A stretch of 64,000 nucleotides of DNA from Desertimonas flava (GTDB taxonomy: Bacteria; Actinomycetota; Acidimicrobiia; Acidimicrobiales; Ilumatobacteraceae): contig NZ_QKYK01000027.1 in NCBI RefSeq assembly GCF_003426815.1, positions 1-64,000 of the forward strand, read 5' to 3'. This document shows, piece by piece, positions 42,360-52,305 of this stretch (positions are counted from its first letter, which is position 1; each line of letters opens with the position of its first letter). A program made the translations under genes and the position numbers. Under the pieces are notes generated by a model, which had not been told where the DNA came from, made no database searches, and saw nothing but the letters and a program-made list of their open reading frames with translations.

Positions 42360-43946
42360 GGAACCCGATGGACGCGACCGGTCGCGCCAGGACAGGGCTC
42401 GGACGGCACCGAAGGCGGCGAGCAGGACGACGATGAACGGCCAGTCGCCGAGGGCGACGTACCAGGTGCGGCCGCTGCGCACCTCGACCTCGTGGCGGAT
42501 GATCGCCCGTTCGCTGACGGCGGTACGGTCGATCACGTCGCCGCCGGGCGACACGAAGGCCGAGAACCCCGTCGGCGCCGCCTGGACCACCCAGCGCCCG
42601 GTCTCCACCGCCCGCAACCGGCTCGACGCCACCTGCTGCGTCTGCACGATCGTGCCGGTGTAGCTGGCTCCGTTCGTCGGGTTGATCACGAAGCCGCCGC
42701 CGGCCTTGACGCCCTCGCGGACCCGGCCGCCGAAGAACACCTCCCACGAGATGACGACGGCGACGCGCAGCGGCTCGCCGCGAGCGAGGGGGATGTCGAG
42801 CACGGCCACGTCCGTGCCGGCCAGGGCGTCGCGGCCGATCTGGTCGACCGGCGCACCCAGTGCCTCGAGGAGACCGCGCAGGGGGACGTACTCCCCGAAC
42901 GGGACCCGGCGCACCTTGTCGTAGCGGCTGACGATGTCGCCGGCGGGCGTGACGACGATCTGGGCGTTGGTGAATCGATCGGGTCGGTCGGCGATGTCCT
43001 CGGTGACGCCGAGGGCGATCGGCACGCCCAACCGCGCTGCCTGGTCGGCGACCGCGACGAAGGCCTCGCTCGTCGCGAAGTCGGCGACGTCGACCACGTT
43101 CTCCGGCCACAGCACGAGGTCGAGCTCGTCGTCGGGTTCGATCGACGCGGTGGCCTCGAGGTGGCGCTCGGTGACGAGGCGGCTCGGCACCTCCTCGGCG
43201 CTCGTGCCCTGCTCACCACCGCCCTGCACCGCGGCGACATCGACGAACGTGCCGGTGCCGTGCCCTCTTGGCGCCACGAGCGAGACGACGAAGACGACGA
43301 GAGTCAGCGCGACAGCCGCGAGTGAGGGAACGGGCACGGCACGCCATCGGTCATGGACGGGGTCCGCCGTGCGCCACGACCCGGCCGCAGCTCCACCGGC
43401 GGCTCCCGCTGCGATGCCGACCTGGAAGACGAACCACGTGATGAGGATCACGCCGCCGACGCGGGCCAGAGTGAGGAACGGGCCGCCCGCCTGGGCGATG
43501 CCGAACGTGGCGAGCGGGACGCCGCCGAACGGGAACGACAGGCGCAGCGCCTCGACGAGTGTGTGGGCGAGCGGCCGGCCGACGAGTCGCCATCGTCCCG
43601 CCGGCGCCGCCAACGCGGCGACACCGTGGTAGAGGCCGAACACAGCGTTGGCGACGACGTAGCCAGGCGCCGTGAGCTGCCACATCCAGGCCGTGCCGAT
43701 GACGAGCCACACGAACCCGAACGTGAAACCGGCGCCGAAGCGGGCGCGGCGGTGCGGGGTGGGCCCGAGGCCGACCTCCAGGAGGGCGACGCCGACGAAC
43801 GACAGTGGCCACCAGCCCCACGGGGGGAGTGAGAGCGCGGCCGCCAGGCCGCCGAGCGCGGCCAGGGCATACCGCGTGACAGCGGGGAACCGGGAGCCGG
43901 CGCGCCCGGCCTCGGTGAGGACCGGTGCCCGGACCGGGTCGATCAA
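42315..43946 (-). CDS. lnt: Apolipoprotein N-acyltransferase-like protein (nucleophile Cys replaced)
   Basis: 543-residue Lnt-like protein with about six N-terminal membrane helices, a periplasmic-side nitrilase domain (about 235-490) and a final membrane helix. The Glu ([11 protein letters not shown]) and Lys ([18 protein letters not shown]) of the Glu-Lys-Cys triad are present. The nucleophile position, normally Cys in an ICWE/ICYE motif, reads VISWEVFF with Ser400. Activity may therefore be altered or lost. The start is TTG at 43946, overlapping the upstream sortase stop by four bases; no ATG/GTG is better placed. Confidence 0.82.
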   Translation of the reverse strand: MIDPVRAPVLTEAGRAGSRFPAVTRYALAALGGLAAALSLPPWGWWPLSFVGVALLEVGLGPTPHRRARFGAGFTFGFVWLVIGTAWMWQLTAPGYVVANAVFGLYHGVAALAAPAGRWRLVGRPLAHTLVEALRLSFPFGGVPLATFGIAQAGGPFLTLARVGGVILITWFVFQVGIAAGAAGGAAAGSWRTADPVHDRWRAVPVPSLAAVALTLVVFVVSLVAPRGHGTGTFVDVAAVQGGGEQGTSAEEVPSRLVTERHLEATASIEPDDELDLVLWPENVVDVADFATSEAFVAVADQAARLGVPIALGVTEDIADRPDRFTNAQIVVTPAGDIVSRYDKVRRVPFGEYVPLRGLLEALGAPVDQIGRDALAGTDVAVLDIPLARGEPLRVAVVISWEVFFGGRVREGVKAGGGFVINPTNGASYTGTIVQTQQVASSRLRAVETGRWVVQAAPTGFSAFVSPGGDVIDRTAVSERAIIRHEVEVRSGRTWYVALGDWPFIVVLLAAFGAVRALSWRDRSRPSGSSALDHHGDRAVVHE

Positions 43947-44683
43947 CCGGGGGCGGCGGTGGTGGTCGTCGGCCGCGGGACGTCGTTCGCCACGTCGGCC
44001 GGCTCGCCGTTCACCGACACGAGGTCGAGGTGGGCGACGATGCGCTCAGCCGTGGAGCCCGGCGGGTGGCAGGCGAACAGCGTCGCTTCGTGCCGGTAGT
44101 CCTGCGTGACGATCCACATCGCGTCGGGCCCGACGATCTCGACGTAGGCGACCTTGTAGACGTAGACGCCCGAGTACGGGTCGGGGTCGACGACGGTCGC
44201 CGTGGGAATGCCGTCGGAGTTGTCGAGGTCGAAGATCACCTCGTCGCCGGGCACGAGCTCGTCGAGGCGGCGGAAGTCGGCGTTGTGACTCGTGCGGTGC
44301 CCGGCCACGACGACGTTGCCCATCTCGCCCGGCATCGCGGTGCCCGGCCAGTGCCCGGGGCCGTAGTCGAGCGTGGAGAGGCGGATGCCGTCGATGAACG
44401 GCGAGTCGACCTCGATCGCCGGGATCTGGATGCGACCGAAGTACTGCTGCGGCTCGGCCTCGTTGTCCGCCGGCGGGGCGACGGGCGTGGGCAGCGGCGG
44501 CAGGGTCGGCGGCGTGGGGGTGGCCGTGGTGGCGGGCGCGTTCGGATCGGCGGTTCCCTGGTCGGTCGGAGGCAGGGTCGCCGGGTCGGCGACCGCTCCG
44601 GCGATGCCTGCGGTGGCGCCTGCCGTGATGCCGACACTGACGAGACACGCCATGAGCGCACGTCGGCGGTTGAGCGAGATCAT
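43943..44683 (-). CDS. Class E sortase
   Basis: 246-residue sortase. An N-terminal signal/membrane helix (about 9-31) and a Thr/Pro-rich linker (35-75) precede the catalytic beta-barrel. Catalytic residues are His129 (VVAGHRTSH), Cys205 (TLFACHPPGS, the TLxTC position) and Arg214 (AERIV). Class E enzymes attach LAxTG-type proteins or pilins to actinobacterial cell walls; no substrate with a sorting signal is visible nearby. TACCCT ending seven bases before the ATG suggests its own promoter. Coupled to lnt downstream. Confidence 0.88.
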   Translation of the reverse strand: MISLNRRRALMACLVSVGITAGATAGIAGAVADPATLPPTDQGTADPNAPATTATPTPPTLPPLPTPVAPPADNEAEPQQYFGRIQIPAIEVDSPFIDGIRLSTLDYGPGHWPGTAMPGEMGNVVVAGHRTSHNADFRRLDELVPGDEVIFDLDNSDGIPTATVVDPDPYSGVYVYKVAYVEIVGPDAMWIVTQDYRHEATLFACHPPGSTAERIVAHLDLVSVNGEPADVANDVPRPTTTTAAPG

Positions 44684-44768
44684 GCGCAGCAGGGTACTTG
44701 CTGGCCCTCCGCGAAGGCCCCGATTTGCGCCCCGTCGGAGGCCCGGACCGACGCGTCTCCGGTGGGCT

Positions 44769-46136
44769 TCAGACCGTTCGGTCGGCCGGCCGGCTGAGCA
44801 CGTAGGAGACAGCGGCGCCTGCGGCGCGCTCGGCGTCGGCGATGCACGCGGGCACTCCGATGCCGCGGTAGCTCGCTCCCGCGACGAACAGCCCCGTCGG
44901 CGTGGCGGCGTCGACGGCGGCCAGCCAGCGCTCGTGACCCGGTCGGTACTGGGGGAAGGCGGCCGGCCACCGTGTGATCCGCACCTCGTTGGGCGCCACG
45001 TCGAGGTCGAGGTGGCGGTTCAGTTCATCGACGGAGGTCGAGACGAGGTCATCGTCGGTCCAGCCCGTCACGTCGTTGCCGTCGCGCCCGAGCGAGACGC
45101 GCAGCACCTCGCCGGGCCCGGCCCAGTGCGCCCACTTCTGCGAGCCGAACGACACCGCCGTCACCGTGCGCTGATCCGGCTTGGGCACGAGGTATCCGCT
45201 CCGGCCTCGGAGGCGTTCGGGCCAGTCGTCCACCGTCATCGTGACGATGACCACCCCTGCGTGGTGCATGGCCGACATCGCCGCGGCCAGGTCCGGGGCG
45301 ACACCGGTGACCAACGGTGCCGTCGCCGCGGCCGGGGTGGCCAGCACGACGGCGTCGGCCGTGCGATCGTCGACCCGCCAGCGGGTGCCGTCGCGCTCGA
45401 CGCGCGCCACGGTTGCGCCACGGGTGATGGTGACGCCCTGCCGGATCGCCTCGGCCGCGACGGCGTCGGCGAGGGCGCCCATGCCGCTCGCGGGTGCGGC
45501 GAACACCGGTCCCGCCGCCGGAGGGGCGGCGGCGCGGATGGCGCGGGCCGAGAGCAGCAGGCTGCGGCCCTTGCCGGCGAGGGCGGCGAGCTGCGGCACC
45601 ATGGCGAGGCTGAAGTGGTCGGTGTCGGCCGCGTAGATGCTGCCGACCAGTGCGTCGACCAGGCGATCGTGCACTTCGTCGCCGAACCGCGCCCGCACCA
45701 GCCGCCCGATCGAGTCGTGTGCGTCGGTCCGCGGCAGGAGGGGTTCGAGCGCGGCTCGGGCCTTGCCGCGCCAGCTGAGCAGCCCGCTGCCGGCGAGGCG
45801 GATCATGTCCGCCGGGACACCGAGGAGCAGACCCTCGGGGATCGGGTGCAGCCGCTCGTGCCACACGGCAGCGGTGGCCGCGGTCGGTGAGGTCAGGTCG
45901 TCGGCGAGCCCGACGCGTGTCGCCAGCGTCAGGCCGTGGGGGACCCGGCGGAGGAACGCGTCGGCCCCCTCGTCGACCGCCGGGCGCCCGCCGAATGGCG
46001 TGGACCGCAGCTTGCCGCCGATCCGTTGGTCGCCCTCGAGCACCTCCACCTCGACCACACCTGGCGCGGCCTCGGCGATGGCCAGCGCCGCGGTGAGCCC
46101 GCTGATCCCCCCACCGACGACGAGGACGCGGCTCAT
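44769..46136 (-). CDS. hemY: Protoporphyrinogen/coproporphyrinogen III oxidase
   Basis: 455-residue FAD-dependent oxidase. The N-terminal dinucleotide-binding motif is RVLVVGGGISGLTAALAIA, followed by VLEGDQRIGGKLRS; the C-terminal FAD contact is GLFVAGASYRGIGVPACI. In actinobacteria this enzyme normally oxidises coproporphyrinogen III (CgoX) in the coproporphyrin-dependent haem pathway, which the adjacent ferrochelatase supports. Start at ATG 46136, overlapping the hemH stop by four bases. Confidence 0.92.
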   Translation of the reverse strand: MSRVLVVGGGISGLTAALAIAEAAPGVVEVEVLEGDQRIGGKLRSTPFGGRPAVDEGADAFLRRVPHGLTLATRVGLADDLTSPTAATAAVWHERLHPIPEGLLLGVPADMIRLAGSGLLSWRGKARAALEPLLPRTDAHDSIGRLVRARFGDEVHDRLVDALVGSIYAADTDHFSLAMVPQLAALAGKGRSLLLSARAIRAAAPPAAGPVFAAPASGMGALADAVAAEAIRQGVTITRGATVARVERDGTRWRVDDRTADAVVLATPAAATAPLVTGVAPDLAAAMSAMHHAGVVIVTMTVDDWPERLRGRSGYLVPKPDQRTVTAVSFGSQKWAHWAGPGEVLRVSLGRDGNDVTGWTDDDLVSTSVDELNRHLDLDVAPNEVRITRWPAAFPQYRPGHERWLAAVDAATPTGLFVAGASYRGIGVPACIADAERAAGAAVSYVLSRPADRTV

Positions 46137-47020
46137 GACGTGGCGCGGACCAGCCCGGCGAGCGAGCGCATCACCGTGGCGTCGTCGTTGACCACCGCCG
46201 TGCGGGCGAACGGCAGGCCCCGATCGGCCGCCCGGTGTGACGCTTCGATGTCGAGGTCGTACAGCACCTCGAGGTGATCGGACACGAACCCGCACGGGCA
46301 CACGACGAGACCGGGCGTGCCGTCCTCGGCGAGGCGGTCGATCTCCTCGAGCACGTCGGGGCCCAGCCACGGCTCCGGGGTGCGGCCGGCCGACTGCCAC
46401 CCGACCGACCACGTCCCGTCGGTGAGCTCGGCTTCGTCGGCGACGGACGAGGCCGTGGCCCCGACCTCGGTGGGGTAGGGGTCGCCGTCGGCGATCACTC
46501 GTTGCGGAAGGGAATGGGCGGTGAACAGGACGTGCGAGCCGTCGGGCATCGTCTCCAGCGAGGCCCGAACGGCGTTGGCGAGGAACGCCACGTAGGCGGC
46601 GTCGGCCGCCCAGCTGTCGATGGCGCTGTACACCACGCCTGCCGCCTCGGCGGCCACCCGGGCCCGACCGTGGTAGGCGGCCACCGACATCGAGGAGAAG
46701 TGCGGCGCCAGCACGAGGCCGGTGATCCGCTCGGCGCCGGCGGCGACGACATCGGCCACGGCGGTCTCGATCGACGGATCGGCGTGCCGCAGCCCGGTGG
46801 CAACCGTCCAGTCGGCGCCGAGCTCGGTGGCGATCGCCGTCCGCTGGGCCTCGGTGCGTTCGGCCAGCGGGCTCAGCCCGCCGATGGCGTCGTAGCGGCG
46901 GACGAGATCGGCCAGCTGCTCGGGCGTCGGCGGTCGACCTCGGCGGATGTCGGTGTAGTACGCCTCGATCTCCTCGGGCCGGCGCGGCGTGCCGTACGCC
47001 ATCACGACGAGCCCGTTCAT
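46133..47020 (-). CDS. hemH: Ferrochelatase (coproporphyrin ferrochelatase type)
   Basis: 295-residue ferrochelatase that inserts iron into the porphyrin. The metal-binding His is in LFTAHSLPQRV, SVGWQSAGRTPEPWLGPDV forms the active-site wall and the acidic partner is in SDHLEVLYDLDIE. The Cys-rich CPCGFVSD stretch may relate to a [2Fe-2S] ligand set known in some actinobacterial enzymes, but only two Cys are obvious. It lies between hemE and hemY in a hemE-hemH-hemY run; chdC/hemQ is not in the window. Confidence 0.92.
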   Translation of the reverse strand: MNGLVVMAYGTPRRPEEIEAYYTDIRRGRPPTPEQLADLVRRYDAIGGLSPLAERTEAQRTAIATELGADWTVATGLRHADPSIETAVADVVAAGAERITGLVLAPHFSSMSVAAYHGRARVAAEAAGVVYSAIDSWAADAAYVAFLANAVRASLETMPDGSHVLFTAHSLPQRVIADGDPYPTEVGATASSVADEAELTDGTWSVGWQSAGRTPEPWLGPDVLEEIDRLAEDGTPGLVVCPCGFVSDHLEVLYDLDIEASHRAADRGLPFARTAVVNDDATVMRSLAGLVRATS

Positions 47021-47075
47021 CGGGCTCGTCCCGAGGTGCCGGCGTCGACCGGTGGGCGTCCGCAGCGTCGGGGAT

Positions 47076-48122
47076 TCATCGCGCGGTGCGTTCGTGCACG
47101 AGGTCGACCACGGCCTTCAACACGCCTGGATCACTGGCGGGATTGACGCCGTGACCGAGGTTGAAGATGTGGCCGTCGTGGCCGTCGTTGTCGGCGAGGA
47201 CCCGCTCGGTGCCGGCGAGGGCGACGTCGGCGCCGGCGAGCACCAGGGCCGGATCGAGGTTGCCCTGGAACGCCACACCGTCTCCGAGCCGCTTGCGGGC
47301 CGCGGAGATCGGCGTCCGCCAGTCGAGGCCGACCACGCTGGGCCCGGCGGCGGTCATCGACTCGAGCAGATGGTCGCACCCGATGCCGAAGTGGATGCCG
47401 GGGACCCCCGGGTGCCGTTCGGCGAGCTCGGCGAACACCCGGCGCGAGTGGGGCAACACGTAGCGCTCGTAATCGGCGGCCGACAGCGTCCCGGCCCACG
47501 AGTCGAAGAGCTGGAATCCACGCGCTCCGGCCGACAGCTGGACGTCGATGAACGTGATCGCCTGCTCGGCGAGCCGGCTGCAGACGTCGTGCCACAGCGC
47601 CTCGTCGGTGGCGATCATCGCCTTGGTGTGCTCGTAGGTGCGGCTCGGCCGCCCCTCGATCAGGTAGCTGGCCACCGTGAACGGCGCGCCGGCGAAGGCG
47701 AGCACCGGAACCGTGGATGGGAGCTGGGCGCAGACCAGGCGGACGGCGTCGGCCACGTAGTCGATGTCGTCGAGCTCGAGCGGGCGGAGCCGAGCGAGGT
47801 CGGATCGGGCCCGCAGCGGCTCGTCGGCCACCGGACCGGTACCCGGGCTGACGTCGATGCCGAATCCGATGGCGTTGGCCGGTACGACGATGTCGGAGTA
47901 GAGCACCGCGGCGTCCACGCCGTAGCGCCGGACGGGCTGGAGCGTGATCTCGGCGGCCACGTCGGCGCGGCGGACGGCGTCGAGGATCGACCCGTCCCCC
48001 CGCACGGCGCGGTACTCGGGGAGGCTGCGGCCGGCCTGGCGCATGAACCACACCGGCGTGTGCGGGACCGGCCGGCGCTGCGCGGCGAGCAGGAACGGGG
48101 CGTCCACGGACGGCGAGCTCAT
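47076..48122 (-). CDS. hemE: Uroporphyrinogen decarboxylase
   Basis: 348-residue HemE, which decarboxylates uroporphyrinogen III to coproporphyrinogen III. The N-terminal signature PVWFMRQAGRSLPEYR with the substrate-binding Arg and the later YSDIVVPANAIGFGI, FAGAPFTVASYLIEG and FNLGHGVNP segments are all conserved. A TAGCGT hexamer (minus strand, 48132-48137) ends nine bases before the ATG and is the likely promoter for the hem genes. Next gene hemH is 55 bases downstream. Confidence 0.95.
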   Translation of the reverse strand: MSSPSVDAPFLLAAQRRPVPHTPVWFMRQAGRSLPEYRAVRGDGSILDAVRRADVAAEITLQPVRRYGVDAAVLYSDIVVPANAIGFGIDVSPGTGPVADEPLRARSDLARLRPLELDDIDYVADAVRLVCAQLPSTVPVLAFAGAPFTVASYLIEGRPSRTYEHTKAMIATDEALWHDVCSRLAEQAITFIDVQLSAGARGFQLFDSWAGTLSAADYERYVLPHSRRVFAELAERHPGVPGIHFGIGCDHLLESMTAAGPSVVGLDWRTPISAARKRLGDGVAFQGNLDPALVLAGADVALAGTERVLADNDGHDGHIFNLGHGVNPASDPGVLKAVVDLVHERTAR

Positions 48123-48210
48123 CGCCCCCGGACGCTACCGAGGCGGCCCGCGGAGTACGCCGAGGGGGCGCCCGGTAGAGTATTCAGACCCCGATTTCGG
48201 GTTTTCAGCA

Positions 48211-50448
48211 ATGACGCAACAACACCCAGAACTCGAATCCGAACAGGCGTACGTCGATCATGCGTACGAGTGCCTGGAGTCGACCAGGACGTCGGCGTGG
48301 CGGCTCCGTGACCTCAACGAGGCCAGCATGGGCGGCACGATGCAGGCCCGCTTCGAGCGCAACGCGTTCGACGAGCAGCTCGTCAAGCGCCTCAACGACC
48401 TCGATCTCGGCGACGCTGCGCTCGTGTTCGGGCGCATCGACCGCCTGGTCGAGAGCCCCGGCGACCCCGACCGCAACGGGGACGGCCTCGACGGCACCGA
48501 GAGCTTCCACATCGGTCGCCTCGCCGTCGCCGACGAGAACTCTGAGCCGGTCGTGGTCGACTGGCGCGCCCCGGTGGCGGAACCGTTCTACCGCGCCACC
48601 GGCCGCGACGCGATGGGCCTCGTGCGTCGCCGTCATTTCGCCGTCGAGGGCCGCACGGTGCTCGGCATCGAGGACGAGCTGTTCGGCGCCGGGCATCTCG
48701 GGGTCGGCCACGACGAGGGGCTCGACGGCGCCTCGGGCGGGGACGGCCGCCCGGCCATCCGCGGCTACTCCACCCTTCTCGCCGCCCTTGAGCGCGGCCG
48801 TACCGGCACCCTCGGCGACATCGTCGCCACCATCCAGGCCGAGCAGGACGAGATCATCCGCTCCAGCCCGGCCGGGGTCCTGGTCGTCCAGGGCGGTCCC
48901 GGCACCGGCAAGACCGTCGTCGCCCTGCACCGCGCCGCGTACCTGCTCTACACGCACCGCTTCCCGCTCGAGGATCAAGGGGTCCTCGTCATCGGGCCCA
49001 ACCGTGTGTTCCTGCGCTACATCGAGCGCGTCCTGCCGTCGCTCGGCGAGGCCGGCGTCGAGCAGGTGGTCCTCGCCGATCTCGTGCCCGACGTCGAGTT
49101 CGCCCGGGCCGGAAGCGGCGCCGTCGAGTCGGCCGAGACGCGCCGGATCAAGGGCGATGCCCGCATGTCCGACGTGCTCGACAAGGCCGTCAGCGACCGT
49201 CAACGAGCGCTCAGCTCCGAGCTCGTCGTCCCCTTCCGCACCGGCTACCTCCGCCTGTCGGTCGAGGAGTCGGCCCGCATCGTCAAGTCGGTGTCCCGGC
49301 GGGTCCGCCGGCACAACGCCGGTCGCCGGCTCGTCGAGCAGGAGTTCTACGGGGCCCTCGCCGCCTCTGCCCGCGGCACCGAGGTGTCCGTGTCGGAGGT
49401 CCGTCAGGAGCTGCGCTCGGTGCCCGACGTCCGGGCTGCGCTCGAGCGCATGTGGCCGACGCTCACGCCGGCTCAGCTGCTCCACGACCTGTTCGGCTCG
49501 CGGGCGCTGCTCCGCCTCGCCGGGCGCAACGTGCTCACCGACGCCGAGATCGATGCCCTGTTCCGGCCGCGCTCCGAGGATGTCGGCGCCGTCCGGTGGA
49601 CGGCGTCCGACGTGGCGCTGCTCGACGATGCCCGCGAGATCCTCGGGCCCGTGCCAGGCAAGGGCGGTCGGATCGACGAGTCCGACGAGATCCGCACGTA
49701 CGGCCACATCGTCGTCGACGAGGTGCAGGACCTGTCGCCGATGCAGCTCAAGATGGTCACACGTCGCTCGCTCAACGGGTCGATCACCGTCGTCGGCGAC
49801 CTCGCCCAGGCCACGGGACCCTGGGCCCCCGACACCTGGGACGACGTCACGGCCCATCTGCCCACCAAGCGACCGAGCCGTGTCGTCGGCCTGTCGGTCG
49901 GCTATCGCATCCCGGCGCAGATCATGCAGCTCGCCGATCGCGTCATGATGGCCGCGACTCCCGATCTTCGGCCTCCGCAGGCGATCCGTCAGGGTGACGT
50001 GCTGCCCGAGGTCGTCGACGCTCGCGTCGGCGCCAACGGCGACGGCCCCGACGTCGCGGCGGCGGCCGTCGCCGCGACGGCCCGCATGATCGAGGACGCG
50101 CCGTCGATGAGCGTCGCGGTCATCGTGCCCGACTCGCTCGCCGAGACGGTGTCGGACGCCCTGGCCGCCGCCGGGATCGCCCACGGCCGGGCCGCCACCA
50201 GCGGCCTCGACGATCAGGTCACCGTGGTCCCGATCAGCGTGGCCAAGGGCCTGGAGATCGACGGCGTGGTCGTGGTCGAGCCGGGACGCATCGTGCAGTC
50301 CGAACTGCAGGGAATGCGGGCGCTCTACGTGGCGCTCACCCGACCCACGCAGCGGCTCACGATCGTCCACGGGGACGCGTTGCCCGAACCCCTCGCGCAC
50401 GCCGTGGCCGACCTGCCGCGCCGCTCCGAGTGGGTCAGCGCCGGCTGA
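48211..50448 (+). CDS. helD: HelD-like UvrD/Rep-family helicase
   Basis: 745-residue superfamily-1 helicase-like protein of the HelD type, which binds RNA polymerase, clears stalled complexes and in actinobacteria can confer rifampicin tolerance. The N-terminal coiled-coil region (1-60) contains EQAYVDHAYECLES. Walker A is GGPGTGKT (about 228-235), motif II is VVDEVQDLSP (about 501-510), and the C-terminal helicase half ends with YVALTRPTQRLTIVH. The ATG at 48211 fits the family N-terminus; a TAGAGT hexamer lies about 30 bases upstream. Confidence 0.9.
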   Translation: MTQQHPELESEQAYVDHAYECLESTRTSAWRLRDLNEASMGGTMQARFERNAFDEQLVKRLNDLDLGDAALVFGRIDRLVESPGDPDRNGDGLDGTESFHIGRLAVADENSEPVVVDWRAPVAEPFYRATGRDAMGLVRRRHFAVEGRTVLGIEDELFGAGHLGVGHDEGLDGASGGDGRPAIRGYSTLLAALERGRTGTLGDIVATIQAEQDEIIRSSPAGVLVVQGGPGTGKTVVALHRAAYLLYTHRFPLEDQGVLVIGPNRVFLRYIERVLPSLGEAGVEQVVLADLVPDVEFARAGSGAVESAETRRIKGDARMSDVLDKAVSDRQRALSSELVVPFRTGYLRLSVEESARIVKSVSRRVRRHNAGRRLVEQEFYGALAASARGTEVSVSEVRQELRSVPDVRAALERMWPTLTPAQLLHDLFGSRALLRLAGRNVLTDAEIDALFRPRSEDVGAVRWTASDVALLDDAREILGPVPGKGGRIDESDEIRTYGHIVVDEVQDLSPMQLKMVTRRSLNGSITVVGDLAQATGPWAPDTWDDVTAHLPTKRPSRVVGLSVGYRIPAQIMQLADRVMMAATPDLRPPQAIRQGDVLPEVVDARVGANGDGPDVAAAAVAATARMIEDAPSMSVAVIVPDSLAETVSDALAAAGIAHGRAATSGLDDQVTVVPISVAKGLEIDGVVVVEPGRIVQSELQGMRALYVALTRPTQRLTIVHGDALPEPLAHAVADLPRRSEWVSAG

Positions 50449-50490
50449 GTCGCCCACTCGTCCCGAGCGCCCTGTCTAGGGTGGTGGGGC

Positions 50491-51843
50491 GTGAGCACTG
50501 CATCCGATGGGCTCCGGACCCTGCTCGCCGCCCTGTTCGCGGGCGGGCCGCCGATCCGGATCGAACTGTGGGACGGAAGCACCATCGAACCGGCCCGTCG
50601 CGCCGACGAGGCCGATGAGCCGCCGTCGACGCTCATCGTCCGCTCGCCGGATGCCCTGCGTCGCATCCTCTGGGCACCGAGCGAGCTCGGCCTCGGCCGC
50701 GCGTACGTGGCCGGCGACCTCGACGTGCCGGCCGGCGCCGACATCGTCGCGACGCTCGAGGCGCTGAGCCAAGCGCTCGGCCGTCGCGCCCGGTCCCAGC
50801 GCTTCGGCCTGCGGTCGGCGAAGGAGGCGGCAGTCGCCGCCTTCCGCATCGGGGCCGTCGGGCGCCCGCTGCCCCCGCCCCGCCAGGAGGCCCACCTCCG
50901 CGGCTGGCGTCACTCGTTGCGCCGCGACGCCAGCGCGATCCACCACCACTACGACACGGGCAACGACTTCTACCGTGTCGTCCTCGGCCCGTCGATGACC
51001 TACTCGTGCGCCCGCTTCGTCGACGACACCGTCACGCTCGACGAGGCCCAGGAGGCCAAACACGACCTCGTCGCGCGCAAGCTCGGGCTGCACGCGCGGG
51101 CGACGACGCCCGGCTCGGAGGCGCCGTCGCCGGCCCGCTTGCTCGACGTCGGCTGCGGCTGGGGCTCGATGGCCATCCACGCCGCCTCACGGTACGGCGT
51201 CAGCGTCGTCGGGATCACGATCAGCCAGGAGCAGGCCAAGCTCGCCCGCGAGCGTGTCGAGGCCGCCGGCGTCGGCCACCTCGTCGACATCCGCCTGCAG
51301 GACTACCGCGAGCTCGGCGACGAGCAGTTCGACGCGATCAGCTCGATCGGTATGTCCGAGCACGTCGGGTCGGCCAAGGTCGACACGTACTTCGCCGCGC
51401 TCCGTCGTGCCCTCCGACCCCACGGCCGCCTCCTCAATCACGCCATCACCACCGTCGGCGGATCGAAGCTCGGTCGCGCGTCGTTCGTCGGGCGGTATGT
51501 CTTCCCCGACGGCGAGCTGATCGACGTCGGCGACCTCGTGCTGGCGATGGAGCGCGCCGGGTTCGAGGTCCGCGACGTCGAGTCGCTCCGCGAGCACTAC
51601 GCCCGCACGTTGCGCGCCTGGGTCGCCAACCTGGAGGACGGCTGGGACGATGCCGTGGCCGCCGCCGATCGGGACGGCGAACCGGGCGACGGGCTCGCCA
51701 AGGCCCGCATCTGGCGTCTCTACATGGCCGCGTCGGCCGTCGGCTTCACCGACGGTGGGATCGCCATCCACCAGATCCTCGGCGTCGTCCCCGACGACCG
51801 CGGCGGCGTGGCGATGCCGCCGACGCGCCGCGAGTGGGGGTAA
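50491..51843 (+). CDS. Cyclopropane-fatty-acyl-phospholipid synthase family methyltransferase
   Basis: 450-residue CFA synthase-like enzyme. The N-terminal domain (about 1-130) is the lipid-binding part with WAPSELGLGRAYVAGDLDV. The C-terminal methyltransferase starts at IHHHYDTGNDFYRVVLGPSMTYSCA, with SAM motif LLDVGCGWGSMAIHAA and ISSIGMSEHVG. It methylates or cyclopropanates unsaturated acyl chains of membrane lipids. TAGGGT at 50477-50482 ends eight bases before the GTG start. It is next to helD but probably has its own promoter. Confidence 0.92.
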   Translation: MSTASDGLRTLLAALFAGGPPIRIELWDGSTIEPARRADEADEPPSTLIVRSPDALRRILWAPSELGLGRAYVAGDLDVPAGADIVATLEALSQALGRRARSQRFGLRSAKEAAVAAFRIGAVGRPLPPPRQEAHLRGWRHSLRRDASAIHHHYDTGNDFYRVVLGPSMTYSCARFVDDTVTLDEAQEAKHDLVARKLGLHARATTPGSEAPSPARLLDVGCGWGSMAIHAASRYGVSVVGITISQEQAKLARERVEAAGVGHLVDIRLQDYRELGDEQFDAISSIGMSEHVGSAKVDTYFAALRRALRPHGRLLNHAITTVGGSKLGRASFVGRYVFPDGELIDVGDLVLAMERAGFEVRDVESLREHYARTLRAWVANLEDGWDDAVAAADRDGEPGDGLAKARIWRLYMAASAVGFTDGGIAIHQILGVVPDDRGGVAMPPTRREWG

Positions 51844-51870
51844 CGCCGGACGGGTTTACCGGAGGGCCGC

Positions 51871-52305
51871 TCAGCCGTCGAACGCGGCGATCAGTGTGCG
51901 GAGATTGATGGTCGCCTTGTCGGCATCGGCCGGCCGCCGGCGCTGAACGCCGGTGTGCATCATCGCCACCGCTCGATCGATGTCGCGGGCGAGCGACTCG
52001 TCCTGCTCGGCGACCTGCGGCTCGGCCGCGGCCCAGTAGGCGTCGACGCGAGCGAGGATCTCGTTGTCGCCCTCGTTCTCGATGATCGCCTCGCTCAGCG
52101 TGGTCGCCTCGTCGAGCAGGCCGGCCAGCAGCTCGGCGGGGGTCCCGGTAGGCAGGAAGGGATCGGTGGCCACCGGTGCCGACCCGTCGTCGACCGGGTC
52201 AGCGGTGACGTCCGGGTCCATCGTGTTGGCGCACGCTCCGAGACACAGCGCAGCGACCACGCCGAGGGTGGCGCGGCGGAGAGTGGTGGAGCGACGCGTG
52301 ATCAC
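51871..52305 (-). CDS. Putative lipoprotein
   Basis: 144-residue secreted protein with a lipoprotein signal: basic ITRRSTTLRR, a hydrophobic stretch and the lipobox LGAC (Cys about residue 26). The mature part is acidic and helical (LLAGLLDEATTLSEAIIENEGDN). No family recognised. The GTG start overlaps the DtxR-type regulator's stop by four bases (GTGA), so it is translated with that regulator; a metal-related role is possible only by association. Confidence 0.75.
   Translation of the reverse strand: MITRRSTTLRRATLGVVAALCLGACANTMDPDVTADPVDDGSAPVATDPFLPTGTPAELLAGLLDEATTLSEAIIENEGDNEILARVDAYWAAAEPQVAEQDESLARDIDRAVAMMHTGVQRRRPADADKATINLRTLIAAFDG

Noticed and set aside
51844-51870. Terminator between the cyclopropane synthase and lipoprotein genes
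   Set aside because: Only a 4-bp CCGG repeat is visible; too weak to call.
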